NCBI RefSeq assembly: GCF_019746665.1
Contig: NZ_JAIERS010000005.1
Coordinates: 124,001 to 188,000, forward strand
Direction: 5' to 3'
Source: Sphingomonas sp.
GTDB taxonomy: Bacteria; Pseudomonadota; Alphaproteobacteria; Sphingomonadales; Sphingomonadaceae
Length of the DNA stretch: 64,000 nucleotides
This document shows positions 1-7,819 of the stretch, one piece after another. A program made the translations under genes and the position numbers. Positions within the stretch are counted from its first letter, which is position 1. Every line of letters starts with the position of its first letter. The notes beneath the pieces were generated by a model. The model did no database searches and had not been told where the DNA came from. It saw nothing but the letters and a program-made list of their open reading frames with translations.

Positions 1-150
1 CGCTGCTCGGCCGACTATATCGCGCAGGTGCTCGCCAAGTTTCCGCCCGAGGAGCAGGCCGAAATGGCCGATGCCGATGGGGTGATCATGGTCGATTGCG
101 CGTTCTGCGCGAAGCATTTCCCGATCCGGGTCGGCGAGCGCGTCGACTGA
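1..150 (+). CDS. hslO: Hsp33 redox-regulated chaperone, C-terminal fragment
   Basis: Only the last 49 codons are present; the gene begins before the window. The fragment has a Cys near its start, in the position of the second Cys of the CxC pair, and later a CAFC motif preceded by a D-A-D-G-V-I-M-V-D-C context. This matches the C-terminal zinc-binding switch of Hsp33, where four Cys bind zinc in the reduced state and oxidise to activate holdase activity in the cytoplasm. The first Cys would lie just outside the window. The stop codon is TGA. The family assignment rests on this motif and its spacing only. Confidence 0.8.
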   Translation, partial: RCSADYIAQVLAKFPPEEQAEMADADGVIMVDCAFCAKHFPIRVGERVD

Positions 151-319
151 GAGTCAGGCCAGAAAGGCGCCGAACGCCCGTACCGCCGGCGGGCGCCGTC
201 CCGAAATGGCGGCTGGCGCCTGTTCCGAACCGACTCCAGGACATTGCGCAACGGTAATCGACGCACCATCTTATGGCGGCGCGGCGCTCTTCGCCGTGCG
301 GCTGCGAGGGATGCTGGTT

Positions 320-715
320 ATGGCCCGCCCAATTTGGCTGATCGCGATGGGTGCCGCTTTGGTGGCCGCCGCCCCGGCTCAGGCGCCGGCGGTGCTGGCG
401 GGAATCGAGCCCGGCAACTGGCAGCTGCGCGAGCTGGGCAGCGGCACCACGCGCGCGCTGTGCATCACCGATCCGGCGAGCCTGCTTCAGATCGAACACG
501 GCATGGCCGATTGCAGCCGCCGCCTGATCGACGACAGCCCGCGCGCGGCGACGGTGCACTATACCTGCCCCGGCGCCGGCCATGGCCGCACTGTGCTGAC
601 GCTGGAAACCGGGCGGAGCCTGGCGCTGGAAACGCAAGGCATCGATCACGGCGCCCCCTTCGACCTGCGCTATCAGCTGACGCGGACGGGGGCGTGCCAG
701 TCGGCGCGAAAATGA
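320..715 (+). CDS. exported small protein, DUF3617-like
   Basis: 131 residues with a clear Sec signal peptide (MARPIWLIAMG..., hydrophobic run, cleavage near AQA). The mature part begins with a Gly-x-Trp pattern (PGNWQLRELGSG) and carries four Cys, two of them in a YTCPG context, with a final GAC. This resembles DUF3617 proteins, which are periplasmic and of unknown function. ATG at 320 was preferred because GAGGG at 306-310 sits nine bases upstream; ATG at 311 overlaps that purine run, and longer in-frame extensions lack a signal sequence at their N-terminus. It follows hslO on the same strand, but the 169-base gap gives no strong sign of co-transcription. Confidence 0.6.
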   Translation: MARPIWLIAMGAALVAAAPAQAPAVLAGIEPGNWQLRELGSGTTRALCITDPASLLQIEHGMADCSRRLIDDSPRAATVHYTCPGAGHGRTVLTLETGRSLALETQGIDHGAPFDLRYQLTRTGACQSARK

Positions 716-804
716 GCGGCGAGCGGGCGCCGCGGCAGGCGGTGTTGCCGGCTGGAGGCCGGTGAAAGCGGTCCGTCCGTTTTTAGAGGCAGTTAACGCC
801 CTCG

Positions 805-822
805 CTCTCCCTTTGGGGAGAG
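805..822. repeat. short perfect inverted repeat in the 716-917 spacer
   Basis: ctctccc/gggagag arms separated by four bases. It resembles the CTCTCCC...GGGAGAG hairpins dispersed in many proteobacterial genomes. No T-run follows, so a terminator role is weak. The rest of the 716-917 spacer shows no gene; the ribosome binding site GAGAGA for the next gene lies at its end. Confidence 0.4.
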
Positions 823-917
823 GTTGGAAGTGGCAGCTTTCGCTCCACTAGCTGACCTTCTAAGCAACGTGCTATCGCAGCTACTCAGAGCAGCGACATA
901 GCTGAGAGAGACGCAGA

Positions 918-1481
918 ATGATCGCACTGATCGCATTGCTGCTAGCAGCGGAGCAGGCTGCGACAACCGCTCCCGCACCACCGCCAGCTAACGATCAATG
1001 CAAATACGATTCAAACGGCCTCGATTTAGGGTTTAATGCCTTTGACCAAGACGCGACCGCTGGATGGCGCGCCCTTTCGTCGAAGCCCGGCTGCGAAGAG
1101 GCTGCCGCCAATATGGTTCGAGCCTATCGGATGAACGCCGAAGCCTACCTTCCGTTACTCTATTGGCATGAGGCTCAGCTTCGAGCTGAGGCTGGCGACT
1201 ATGGAGCAGCCATCCCGCTGATGGATAAGTCTCGTGAGCCGGCTAACCGGGACAAGTTCGGATGGAACCCATATGTCGATGCGACCATCGCTTTCCTTCG
1301 GCGCGATAAGGTTGCGCTGACGAAGGCTCGCAAACGGTTGGCCGAGCTACCAAAGCCGAGCGACCTCAATGCGGGGCGCAGTTGGCCACCTAACCTCGGC
1401 GTGGTCGATGGGCTGATCCGCTGCTTCGGCAAGACCTATAAGGTCGCCTATGGACCGACTTGCAGAAAGCCGATAACCTAG
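918..1481 (+). CDS. hypothetical exported protein
   Basis: 187 residues starting MIALIALLLAAEQA, a short hydrophobic leader consistent with a signal peptide followed by a Pro/Ala linker and an NDQCKYDSNG start of the mature protein. Four Cys occur in the mature part. The middle (YLPLLYWHEAQLRAEAGDYGAA and IPLMDKSREPANRDKFGWNPYVDATIAFL, quoted in pieces) looks like two helical TPR/SEL1-type hairpins. A purine-rich GAGAGAGACG precedes the ATG. No named family was recognised. A periplasmic location is inferred from the leader. Confidence 0.55.
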   Translation: MIALIALLLAAEQAATTAPAPPPANDQCKYDSNGLDLGFNAFDQDATAGWRALSSKPGCEEAAANMVRAYRMNAEAYLPLLYWHEAQLRAEAGDYGAAIPLMDKSREPANRDKFGWNPYVDATIAFLRRDKVALTKARKRLAELPKPSDLNAGRSWPPNLGVVDGLIRCFGKTYKVAYGPTCRKPIT

Positions 1482-1630
1482 CGTGCTTTGTCGCAATCGT
1501 TCGTTGGTCGGGCGAACGGCAGCAAACCACCCCATCCCGGACGCCCCCCCGTCTCGCAGAGAGCGGCCCCAGTTCAACGCACACCCCAAGCAACACCGCG
1601 CTGCTCGTCAGTATGGCGCCACACCTTCGC

Positions 1631-2152
1631 TCAGCCGCCGCCGCCGATCGCCAGCGCGCCCTCGTCCGCCAGCCCGCGCTCGGCGCCTTGTTGCAGGATC
1701 ACCGCGACCAGCGCCGCGCGGCGGGGGACGTTGAGCTTGGCGAAGGTGCGGCGCAGATGCTCGCGCACGGTATAGCCGCTGATGCCGAGCTGGCGGGCGA
1801 TCTGCTTGTCGCACTTGCCCTGCGCGACTAGCATCGCGACTTGCAGCTCGCGACGTGTCAACACTTCGGCGGCGCGGGTCGCGGGCGCTGCCTTGGGGCG
1901 ATCGAACAGCAAATAGGGCTCGCCATCCAGGTCGATCCGTCCGACGGGGCTCGCGCCAAATAAAATGCCATCTTTTGTGGCGAAATCGCGTTCGGGGACA
2001 GCAGCGAAACGAACCCCGTCAATCACGCACAAGCGTTCGCGACAACTGCCCTCGACCTCGCCCGGAGACGGTTGAGAACTGGGCTGCGCCAGGGCGCTGT
2101 TCTTCAAAACGTCAGGCACGCGAATACCCCCGCCAAGCGGTGCTTTTGCCAA
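1631..2152 (-). CDS. LuxR-type HTH transcriptional regulator
   Basis: 173 residues. Residues about 97-157 are a GerE/LuxR DNA-binding domain: LTRRELQVAMLVAQG, then KQIARQLGISGYTVREHL and the following RRTFAKLN segment. The N-terminal ~90 residues show no receiver or autoinducer-binding signature but could be a small sensor. The reading frame opens with TTG; no ATG is available before the domain, so the exact start is uncertain. It lies 83 bases downstream of the protease gene on the same strand, so it could be the last gene of the ten-gene unit at 2236-12037 and control it. That link is inferred from position only. Confidence 0.75.
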   Translation of the reverse strand: MAKAPLGGGIRVPDVLKNSALAQPSSQPSPGEVEGSCRERLCVIDGVRFAAVPERDFATKDGILFGASPVGRIDLDGEPYLLFDRPKAAPATRAAEVLTRRELQVAMLVAQGKCDKQIARQLGISGYTVREHLRRTFAKLNVPRRAALVAVILQQGAERGLADEGALAIGGGG

Positions 2153-2235
2153 TTCGGCTTCGGATTTTCGGCTTCAGTTACAGATTAGCCACAAATTTCG
2201 AGTCGAGTCGAGTCAATCATGGCGTGTGCGTTATC

Positions 2236-3051
2236 TTATCCATAAGCGATGCCGAGTGCGGCGAGCACCGCCGGAGTCAGCCGCACCCCACTGTTGAACA
2301 GCCCGGCGGGCGCCAGCGGCACACCGGCGCGGCAGCCCCAGGCGCCGCCGGCGTGCGGCTTGGGGCCGGCGGTGTGGACGCCGATCACGCGCGGCGGACG
2401 GCGCGGATCGAGCGTCACCCAGATCGGCGCGCCGCTATGCCCGGGGCAGGTATCGACCGTGTAATGGAGCCGCGCGGCATCGACGCGATCGAGCCGCTCC
2501 TCATGCTGCCACTGGGTGCCGAGCGGCTTGTCCCCCGGATAGCCGCTGATATGGACCAGCCGCCGCTGGCGCAGGCGACGCAGCGCCGCGTCATTGGGCG
2601 CCATCAGCGCGAAATGGCGCGGATCGGGATGGAACGGCCGCGCGAGCTCGATCACGCCGATATCCACCTCGGCGCGGGGGCGGCGCGCATATTCGGGGTG
2701 GACCCGCCACGATGCCGCCCATTGCGCGCCGAACGGCCGGGTCGCCGCGTTGGCGCGGCCCGGGGTCACGCGGATGCGCTGCGGCGCGCTCGGCACGCGC
2801 AGCACCCGGCGCATCGGGCTCATCAGGCAATGCGCGGCGGTGAGCAGCGTCGTCGGCCCGATCAGGAACGCGGTGCAGCCCGAAAGGCGGTCCGATCCGA
2901 AGTCGCGCTCGATATGGCAGATCGCCGACCAGGGAAAGCGGTTGGTGGCGATCACCCGGCGGCGACCGTCATTGGGGCCGATTACGGCATAGTCCGCTTC
3001 ATCGACCAGCCGGTCAAGCGCGTAGGGGATGGCGTCGGCCAAGTCGGTCAT
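2236..3051 (-). CDS. trypsin/V8-like serine protease without signal peptide
   Basis: 271 residues of chymotrypsin fold. The catalytic triad is visible: His74 in TAAHC, Asp130 in EVDIGVIEL, Ser206 in CPGHSGAPIW. GHSGAP instead of GDSGGP is typical of the V8/glutamyl-endopeptidase (S1B) branch. Cys59 and Cys75 can form the usual disulfide around the active-site His. There is no signal peptide or membrane segment in this start, so the enzyme would act in the cytoplasm or leave the cell by another route. ATG 3051 overlaps the stop of the upstream gene (ATGA), which supports this start over an upstream one. It is the last of ten closely spaced genes that also encode a metalloprotease-like protein. 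Confidence 0.8.
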   Translation of the reverse strand: MTDLADAIPYALDRLVDEADYAVIGPNDGRRRVIATNRFPWSAICHIERDFGSDRLSGCTAFLIGPTTLLTAAHCLMSPMRRVLRVPSAPQRIRVTPGRANAATRPFGAQWAASWRVHPEYARRPRAEVDIGVIELARPFHPDPRHFALMAPNDAALRRLRQRRLVHISGYPGDKPLGTQWQHEERLDRVDAARLHYTVDTCPGHSGAPIWVTLDPRRPPRVIGVHTAGPKPHAGGAWGCRAGVPLAPAGLFNSGVRLTPAVLAALGIAYG

Positions 3052-3413
3052 GGCGCGTCCCCGGCGGGGGGCGCGTCGGCGCTGGGATCGTCGGCGGCGG
3101 GTTGGGCGGGCGGGGCATCGGCGATCGCGGCCCATAGTGCGTCGGCGACGATGTCTGGGTTGGGCCGGCCGCGGAGCCAGGCGACGGTGCGATCGACGAA
3201 CGCCCGATCCTCCACGTCGAGCAGCGCGAGGTCCGGCGCTGCCCGGGGCGGCGCGGCGGCGTCCGGGCGCGGCGCGGGACGGGCGCGGGGCGGCTCGGGC
3301 GGGGCGTGGCGTTGCCCGGGCGGGGCCGGGCGCGGCTGAAGCGCCCGCACCTCGGCCAGCACCAGCGCGTCGAGTTCGGCGAGATATTCGCGGCGCGCGC
3401 CAGTCCGGTCCAT
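3048..3413 (-). CDS. Pro/Ala-rich hypothetical protein
   Basis: 121 residues beginning MDRTGARREYLAELDALVLA. It has a short helical start, a low-complexity Pro/Arg/Ala linker (residues ~25-60), a compact segment (DLALLDVEDRAFVDRTVAWL, then RGRPNPDIVADALWAAI) and a second Pro/Ala/Asp tail. ATG 3413 has GAGGAG seven bases upstream; a TTG at 3428 is in frame but less likely. It ends in a 4-base ATGA overlap with the serine protease gene and starts 11 bases after the GIY-YIG-like gene, so the three are almost certainly translated together. It may be a partner or inhibitor of the protease, but nothing in the sequence proves that. Confidence 0.5.
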   Translation of the reverse strand: MDRTGARREYLAELDALVLAEVRALQPRPAPPGQRHAPPEPPRARPAPRPDAAAPPRAAPDLALLDVEDRAFVDRTVAWLRGRPNPDIVADALWAAIADAPPAQPAADDPSADAPPAGDAP

Positions 3414-3424
3414 CGCGTTTCTCC

Positions 3425-4078
3425 TCAATCCTCGAAGGTGGTGGTGCTCGGATCCTTCAGCTGCGGCCGCTCGCGCGCCTGGAGCAGGCCCTCATAGACA
3501 TGCGCCAGCGACACTGAGAGATCGGGCCCGCGCAGGATGCCCGCCTGGACCAGAATCGCGCCCTCCGGGATCCGGGCGAGCGCGGCCCGGACGCGGGGAT
3601 CGCCCTGCGCAGTGTACTTATGTTCATGAATACGCTGGAAAATAGGCTTCTGGGTGCGGGTCATGCCGATCGTGAGCGGGCGGGCGCGGTCGATCCCGGC
3701 GCGGGTGAGGCGGTAGAGATTGGGGCGCCCGGTCGCGAAGAAGGGGCGCAGCGCGGCCGGGATCGGCCCCCCGCGCGCCTGGCGCAGCGCCGCGAGCGAG
3801 ACCGGCGCGGTCCAGCCCTGGAAATGATCGAGCGTCAGCCGCCCGCCACGTGTCTGCCGCCGCGCGGGCCGCGCCGCCTCGTCCGCCCGCGCCTGCGCCA
3901 TCCCCCGGCTCCTGCACCGAGCGCACCCGCAACCGCACCCCGTCGCCCGGGCAAGGGCGTGCTCGGCGCGGTCGGTCGCGCCCGGATCGCAGCCCCCGCA
4001 GCGGCAGCGGGAGCCGCTCAACCGGGCGATTTCATGTTCGATGGTCTGTTCAAGCGTGGAGAGCATGGCAGGCCTCAT
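3425..4078 (-). CDS. Cys-rich GIY-YIG-like protein
   Basis: 217 residues. The N-terminal third carries seven Cys in two groups (C25, C27, C30; then C48, C50, C52, C55), probably a metal site. The C-terminal part has NLYRLTRAGI followed by LTIGMT and then QRIHEHKY: a tyrosine strand, a T-I-G strand and an Arg/His helix with the order and spacing of GIY-YIG domains (LYR 121-123, TIG 136-138, R149, H151, H153). The canonical second Tyr is Thr here and I could not place a catalytic Glu, so activity is uncertain. The ATG forms an ATGA overlap with the DUF4438 gene upstream. It could be a nuclease-like or binding domain. Confidence 0.5.
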   Translation of the reverse strand: MRPAMLSTLEQTIEHEIARLSGSRCRCGGCDPGATDRAEHALARATGCGCGCARCRSRGMAQARADEAARPARRQTRGGRLTLDHFQGWTAPVSLAALRQARGGPIPAALRPFFATGRPNLYRLTRAGIDRARPLTIGMTRTQKPIFQRIHEHKYTAQGDPRVRAALARIPEGAILVQAGILRGPDLSVSLAHVYEGLLQARERPQLKDPSTTTFED

Positions 4079-5064
4079 TCGGTCAGGACGGGGAGGCGGG
4101 TGGCGGCGCGCTGGCGCTCGCGCGCCTCGCGCTCGGGAAGCGGCAGGCGCGGCTGCGGCGGCGCGGCCTGGCGGATGCCGAGGATCGTCGCGATGTTGGC
4201 GGCGGGGTCGCGCCGGATCGCGATCTGGTCGGCGGGGCCGGACAGCAAGGTGACCACGCCGGGACCATGGCCCGCGACGGTGCTCTCGCTATGGACGACG
4301 ACGCCCACCGAGACGAACGCGCCGTGCTGCGATCGGCCGAACCGGTTATCGGCATCCTCGATCGCGACGATGTCGCCAAAGCGTAAGCTGCCCAGCCGGT
4401 GGCGGCGTACCGCCTCCGGATCGGAGAGCTGAATGTCGTAATCGCCTCTAATGACGTTGTTTTTACCCAGCCCCGATCCCATCAGCCGCGCCGGCACCAC
4501 ATGGGTGACCGGGATCGACAGCCGCCCGTCGCTATCCCACAGCCGCCATTTGGCGATCAGCCGGGGCGCGCAGTTGACGAGGCGAATGTCGGGATAGTCG
4601 ATCAACCGCGCGCCGATGCCATAGGCATAGACCTGCACCCGGTCGCCGATCGCCATCCGCCGCATCACGGGCAGCGGGAAATCGAGCAGCACATTGTCGA
4701 TCCCGCCATGCTTGCCCACCACCACGCCGCGCGAACCAAGCGCGCGGCCCGACTGGATCACGGCGAAATTGCCGATGCAGGCGTAGGATTGCAGCGCCTG
4801 ATTGGCGGCGCCGTCGCCCGCGCGCGCCTCGTTGCGGATCGAGACGCCAGGCTCGACATGGTCGGCGGCGAGCCCGACGCAGCGATCGCCGACGCGGTGG
4901 CTGAGCACGATCCCGCCCGAGCCGGGCAGGTGGCGCGGGGTGCCGTCCGCCCCGATCCGCCACGGCCCGAGGCGTTCGAGCGGCGGCGCGACCTGGCCGA
5001 GCACGGTGATCATCACCAACTCGTCGCGGTTGATGCGCGGGCGGCTGTGATCGCGCATGCTCAT
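4075..5064 (-). CDS. DUF4438 domain protein
   Basis: 329 residues. The N-terminal region (INRDELVMITVLGQVAPP, GSGGIVLSHRVGD and AADHVEPGVSI) matches the conserved start of DUF4438, a family with known structures but no established function. The middle continues with GRALGSRGVVVGKHGG, VQVYAYGIG and a GLGKNNVIRGDYDIQLSD block; the last 35 residues are an Arg/Pro/Glu-rich tail. No signal peptide, so probably cytoplasmic. ATG 5064 overlaps the stop of the upstream gene by four bases, which fixes the start by coupling. It is the only member of this ten-gene unit, besides the two proteases, that I can place in a named family with confidence. Confidence 0.75.
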   Translation of the reverse strand: MSMRDHSRPRINRDELVMITVLGQVAPPLERLGPWRIGADGTPRHLPGSGGIVLSHRVGDRCVGLAADHVEPGVSIRNEARAGDGAANQALQSYACIGNFAVIQSGRALGSRGVVVGKHGGIDNVLLDFPLPVMRRMAIGDRVQVYAYGIGARLIDYPDIRLVNCAPRLIAKWRLWDSDGRLSIPVTHVVPARLMGSGLGKNNVIRGDYDIQLSDPEAVRRHRLGSLRFGDIVAIEDADNRFGRSQHGAFVSVGVVVHSESTVAGHGPGVVTLLSGPADQIAIRRDPAANIATILGIRQAAPPQPRLPLPEREARERQRAATRLPVLTE

Positions 5065-5843
5065 CGCGCTTCTACCCGTTGCCAGAGGAGCGCCGCGCCG
5101 GCCCAGGGGGCGGGATCGGCGTCGAACACATCCTCCTCTGTTTCGTCAATCGCCTCGGCGAACGCGAGCGCCGCGGGAGCGATCACGTGGACCGCGGCGT
5201 AGCGCCGGCGATGCGCGGCGAGCGGCAACAGCGCGCCCGGCGGCGCGGCGGCGCGCCCGGGCAGCGCGATCACCGACGCATCGAGCCCCGCCTGCTCGAA
5301 CAGGCCGCAGAGCAACGGCGGCGCGTCACCGCCACCGGGTGTCAGAATGGTCACCGGATCGGGCTGAAGCGCGGCGGCGAGCGCCAGGCTGTCGCGCGCG
5401 CATTCCGCGAGCGGGCCGTCGCTTCCCAGCTGACGGCGACTCCACGCGGCGTCGAGCGCGGCGGCGCAGCGTTCGAAGCGCGGGAGCAACTCGCCGCCAA
5501 TCCCCTCCGGCAGGCGGCTTTCATAATGCGCGTCGCCCACCCAATAGAGGCTCGCGCTCAGCCGGCCATAGCTCCAGGCGCGGTGCCAGCCGGGGAGCTG
5601 CGCCGCCATCGCCGCGCGCGCCGCGTCGTCATGCCCCATGCCTCCGAGCCTGTCGGGGTGGGCGCGGTAGAAGCTGTCGTTATCGAGCAGCCCCCAGAAG
5701 CTGCGCGGCAGCCACACTGGCGCGAATGGCGCCAGACGCAGCGCGGTGAGCAGCCCCAGCGGTTCGAGCGCGAGCGCGGCATCAAGGATGAACGCGCTCG
5801 TTCGCGCGGTGACCTTGAGCGAGAGCGGCAGCCTGGCCTCCAT
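5061..5843 (-). CDS. hypothetical protein of the ten-gene unit
   Basis: 260 residues, not recognised. The sequence is mostly helical and Ala/Leu-rich, with Trp- and Tyr-rich patches (WLPRSFWGLLDNDSFYRAHP; WHRAWSYGRLSASLYWVGDAHYE in two pieces). A stretch near residues 160-215 (DPVTILTPGGGDAPPLL then a GLDASVIALPG segment) looks like a small Rossmann-type alternation. There is no signal peptide. GAGGGAG precedes ATG 5843, and the stop overlaps the DUF4438 start (ATGA), so it belongs to the same transcript. Confidence 0.55.
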   Translation of the reverse strand: MEARLPLSLKVTARTSAFILDAALALEPLGLLTALRLAPFAPVWLPRSFWGLLDNDSFYRAHPDRLGGMGHDDAARAAMAAQLPGWHRAWSYGRLSASLYWVGDAHYESRLPEGIGGELLPRFERCAAALDAAWSRRQLGSDGPLAECARDSLALAAALQPDPVTILTPGGGDAPPLLCGLFEQAGLDASVIALPGRAAAPPGALLPLAAHRRRYAAVHVIAPAALAFAEAIDETEEDVFDADPAPWAGAALLWQRVEAR

Positions 5844-5865
5844 CGCGGCACTCCCTCGCCGGCGC

Positions 5866-6966
5866 TCAGGCCGAAACCATCATCGACTGACGGGTGGAAA
5901 GCCCCGCCATCCAGCGCAGATGCTCGGTAACGCCGGGGAAGCGCCGCCCTTCCGGCGTGGTGCGATAGGCGGCGATCCAGGCTTCGGCGTGCATCCCCAC
6001 CGCCTTGGCATCGGCCTGGAACACCACCGGGTCGATGGTGGTGCGGAAGTCGTTGTCGGCGATATATTGCAGGATGCGACGGCCGCTCTCGGCGAGCTTG
6101 GCGCGCTGCGACAGATCGGCCGCGCCGCCGAGATGGCGCTGGGAGACGACCTCGATCACGTCCCATTTGGTGTTGGCGTCGAACGCCTTCTTGATATCGG
6201 GCGCGTCGAGCAGCTCGAAGATTTGCTGGAGATACTGGCCGACCTCGGTGGTGAGCGCGAGGATGTTGCCATAGCTGGCGCGGTCGAGCGCGAAGCGCAG
6301 ATCGGTGCCGACCCGCTGGATCGTCGCGAGCGGCGCGAACGGCCGTTCATCGAGCGCGTTGCTGCCGCGGATGACGAGGCCGATCGTCAGATCGCGGAAA
6401 TACTGCGCCAGCGCCGACATGAAGGCGACGAGCTGGAAGTGGAAATTGCGGTTGGTCACCGCGCCGGCCGGCGTCGCGACGGTACCGTAGTTGAAGGCGC
6501 GGCGATAGGCGATCAGCCGGTCGCGCCGCGCATAGCGGATCGGCGTCCATTTCTCGAGAATGTAGAGCCCGCGCGCACCGGGGCCGCGCTGGATGCGCAT
6601 CTGCCCCAACTGGAACATGCGGCGCAGGACGTTGACGACCTGGAACACCTTCATCCGTTCCATCTGGTAGATGTAGTAAAGCTCGGCCGCCGCGTGGAGC
6701 TGGCTGGGGATGACCGATTCATCGAAATCATTGCGCAGCAGCGGGTAGGCGAGCTGCTCGAACCCCTTGATCGGTCCGCCCGAAAGGCCGGTCAGGTCGC
6801 CGAAGCTGGTCGGACTGGGGCTTGAGGCGCGTTGCACCAGATCCTCGAAGCGATCCTCGAACTGCGCCTCGAACGCGGCCCGCTCGGCTGGCGACAAATT
6901 GGGCAGCTCATCGCGGAAGAAGCGCTGGAAGAGCCGCTTGATGACGTCGTTTGATTCGTAAGCCAT
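5866..6966 (-). CDS. hypothetical helical protein of the ten-gene unit
   Basis: 366 residues, not recognised. Starts MAYESNDVIKRLFQRFFRDE, followed by a charged helix and a Ser/Pro/Gly linker (near residues 48-66). The remainder is predicted mainly helical and aromatic, with AAELYYIYQMERMKVFQVVN and FHFQLVAFMSALAQYFRD as typical pieces. No Cys-based metal site, Walker motif or protease triad is visible. GATGAGGT upstream of ATG 6966 is a good ribosome binding site. It lies 49 bases after the gene at 7016 and 22 bases before the gene at 5061. The size and helical nature suggest a structural or scaffold role, which is inference. Confidence 0.55.
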   Translation of the reverse strand: MAYESNDVIKRLFQRFFRDELPNLSPAERAAFEAQFEDRFEDLVQRASSPSPTSFGDLTGLSGGPIKGFEQLAYPLLRNDFDESVIPSQLHAAAELYYIYQMERMKVFQVVNVLRRMFQLGQMRIQRGPGARGLYILEKWTPIRYARRDRLIAYRRAFNYGTVATPAGAVTNRNFHFQLVAFMSALAQYFRDLTIGLVIRGSNALDERPFAPLATIQRVGTDLRFALDRASYGNILALTTEVGQYLQQIFELLDAPDIKKAFDANTKWDVIEVVSQRHLGGAADLSQRAKLAESGRRILQYIADNDFRTTIDPVVFQADAKAVGMHAEAWIAAYRTTPEGRRFPGVTEHLRWMAGLSTRQSMMVSA

Positions 6967-7015
6967 GATCGGACCTCATCCTGGAATTTGCTCGGCGCGG
7001 GGGCGGGGCAGCGCG

Positions 7016-7804
7016 TCAGGCGGACGATTTGGGATCGGCGCGGGTTGGCCCCTTCGGCTTGGCGGCGGCCGCCTCCTTGGCGATGGCGGCGGGCGCGGCG
7101 GGTGAATTCGTCACCAGCGTCACGTCTTCCGGCTGGTCGGGGTGATGCTCCGCCGGCTGGGCCAGCGCGATCAACGTCGTGATCGTGACGAACCAGTCGT
7201 GATCGGTCATCGCCAGTTCGCGAGCATGGCCGCCGCGCTCGAACGCGGTCTTGAACTTGTGCGCTTCGCCGAGTGGGTCGGTGATCTTGGCGAAGCTGGC
7301 GAGGTTGGGGCGCTGAAGCTCCTTGTGGACGATCGCGCCCCAGCCGGTGCGCTGAACGACGTCGCCACTCGTATCGAGAATCGCGGCGATGAAGCGCACG
7401 ACCGCGAGCGAGATGCCGGCCGGCGCCTGGGGCCGCGCGAGCGTCTTGGCGATCCTGCCCAGCGCGTCGAGATGGCCGGCGATGGTCGTCAAACGGCTGG
7501 CGATCGCGCCTTCCGCACCCAGCGCCTGCTGGATCGTGGCGGTATCGTCTTTCAGGGCAGCCGCGGTTTCGGCAAGGCCGATCACGTCGCCGCGGGTCGT
7601 ATCGATCGCGGTTTCGATTCCGTCGAGCCGCCCGACCTTGCCGAGCACACGGTCAAGCACCGCCGGCAGGCTGGGCACGTCGACCGCCGAGCTTGCCGCC
7701 CCGCCGCCGCCCGGCATCCCGTGCCCGGCGGCTGGAGCACTTGCCTGACGCTCGACGAATTCGGCGGCGAGCTTGCGAAAATCGGTGCGGGATGCGTGCG
7801 ACAT
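7016..7804 (-). CDS. hypothetical coiled-coil-like protein of the ten-gene unit
   Basis: 262 residues, not recognised. After a Gly/Ala-rich segment (near residues 24-40) there is a long helical region with heptad-like hydrophobic spacing (VLDRVLGKVGRLDGIETAID through DALGRIAKTLARPQ), then a compact domain with two Trp (TGWGAIVHKELQ and TDHDWFVTITTLIALAQ) and a Lys/Pro/Ala tail. No signal peptide or membrane helix. GGGAGAAG precedes ATG 7804. It sits 15 bases after the 590-residue protein gene at 7820, so co-translation as partners is plausible. Confidence 0.5.
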   Translation of the reverse strand: MSHASRTDFRKLAAEFVERQASAPAAGHGMPGGGGAASSAVDVPSLPAVLDRVLGKVGRLDGIETAIDTTRGDVIGLAETAAALKDDTATIQQALGAEGAIASRLTTIAGHLDALGRIAKTLARPQAPAGISLAVVRFIAAILDTSGDVVQRTGWGAIVHKELQRPNLASFAKITDPLGEAHKFKTAFERGGHARELAMTDHDWFVTITTLIALAQPAEHHPDQPEDVTLVTNSPAAPAAIAKEAAAAKPKGPTRADPKSSA

Positions 7805-7819
7805 GGTGCTTCTCCCTGC

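Noticed and set aside
1855..3339. 494-codon plus-strand frame across the LuxR and protease genes
   Set aside because: Low-complexity Arg/Gly/Ala sequence, no ribosome binding site, and the minus strand has a serine protease triad and a LuxR HTH.
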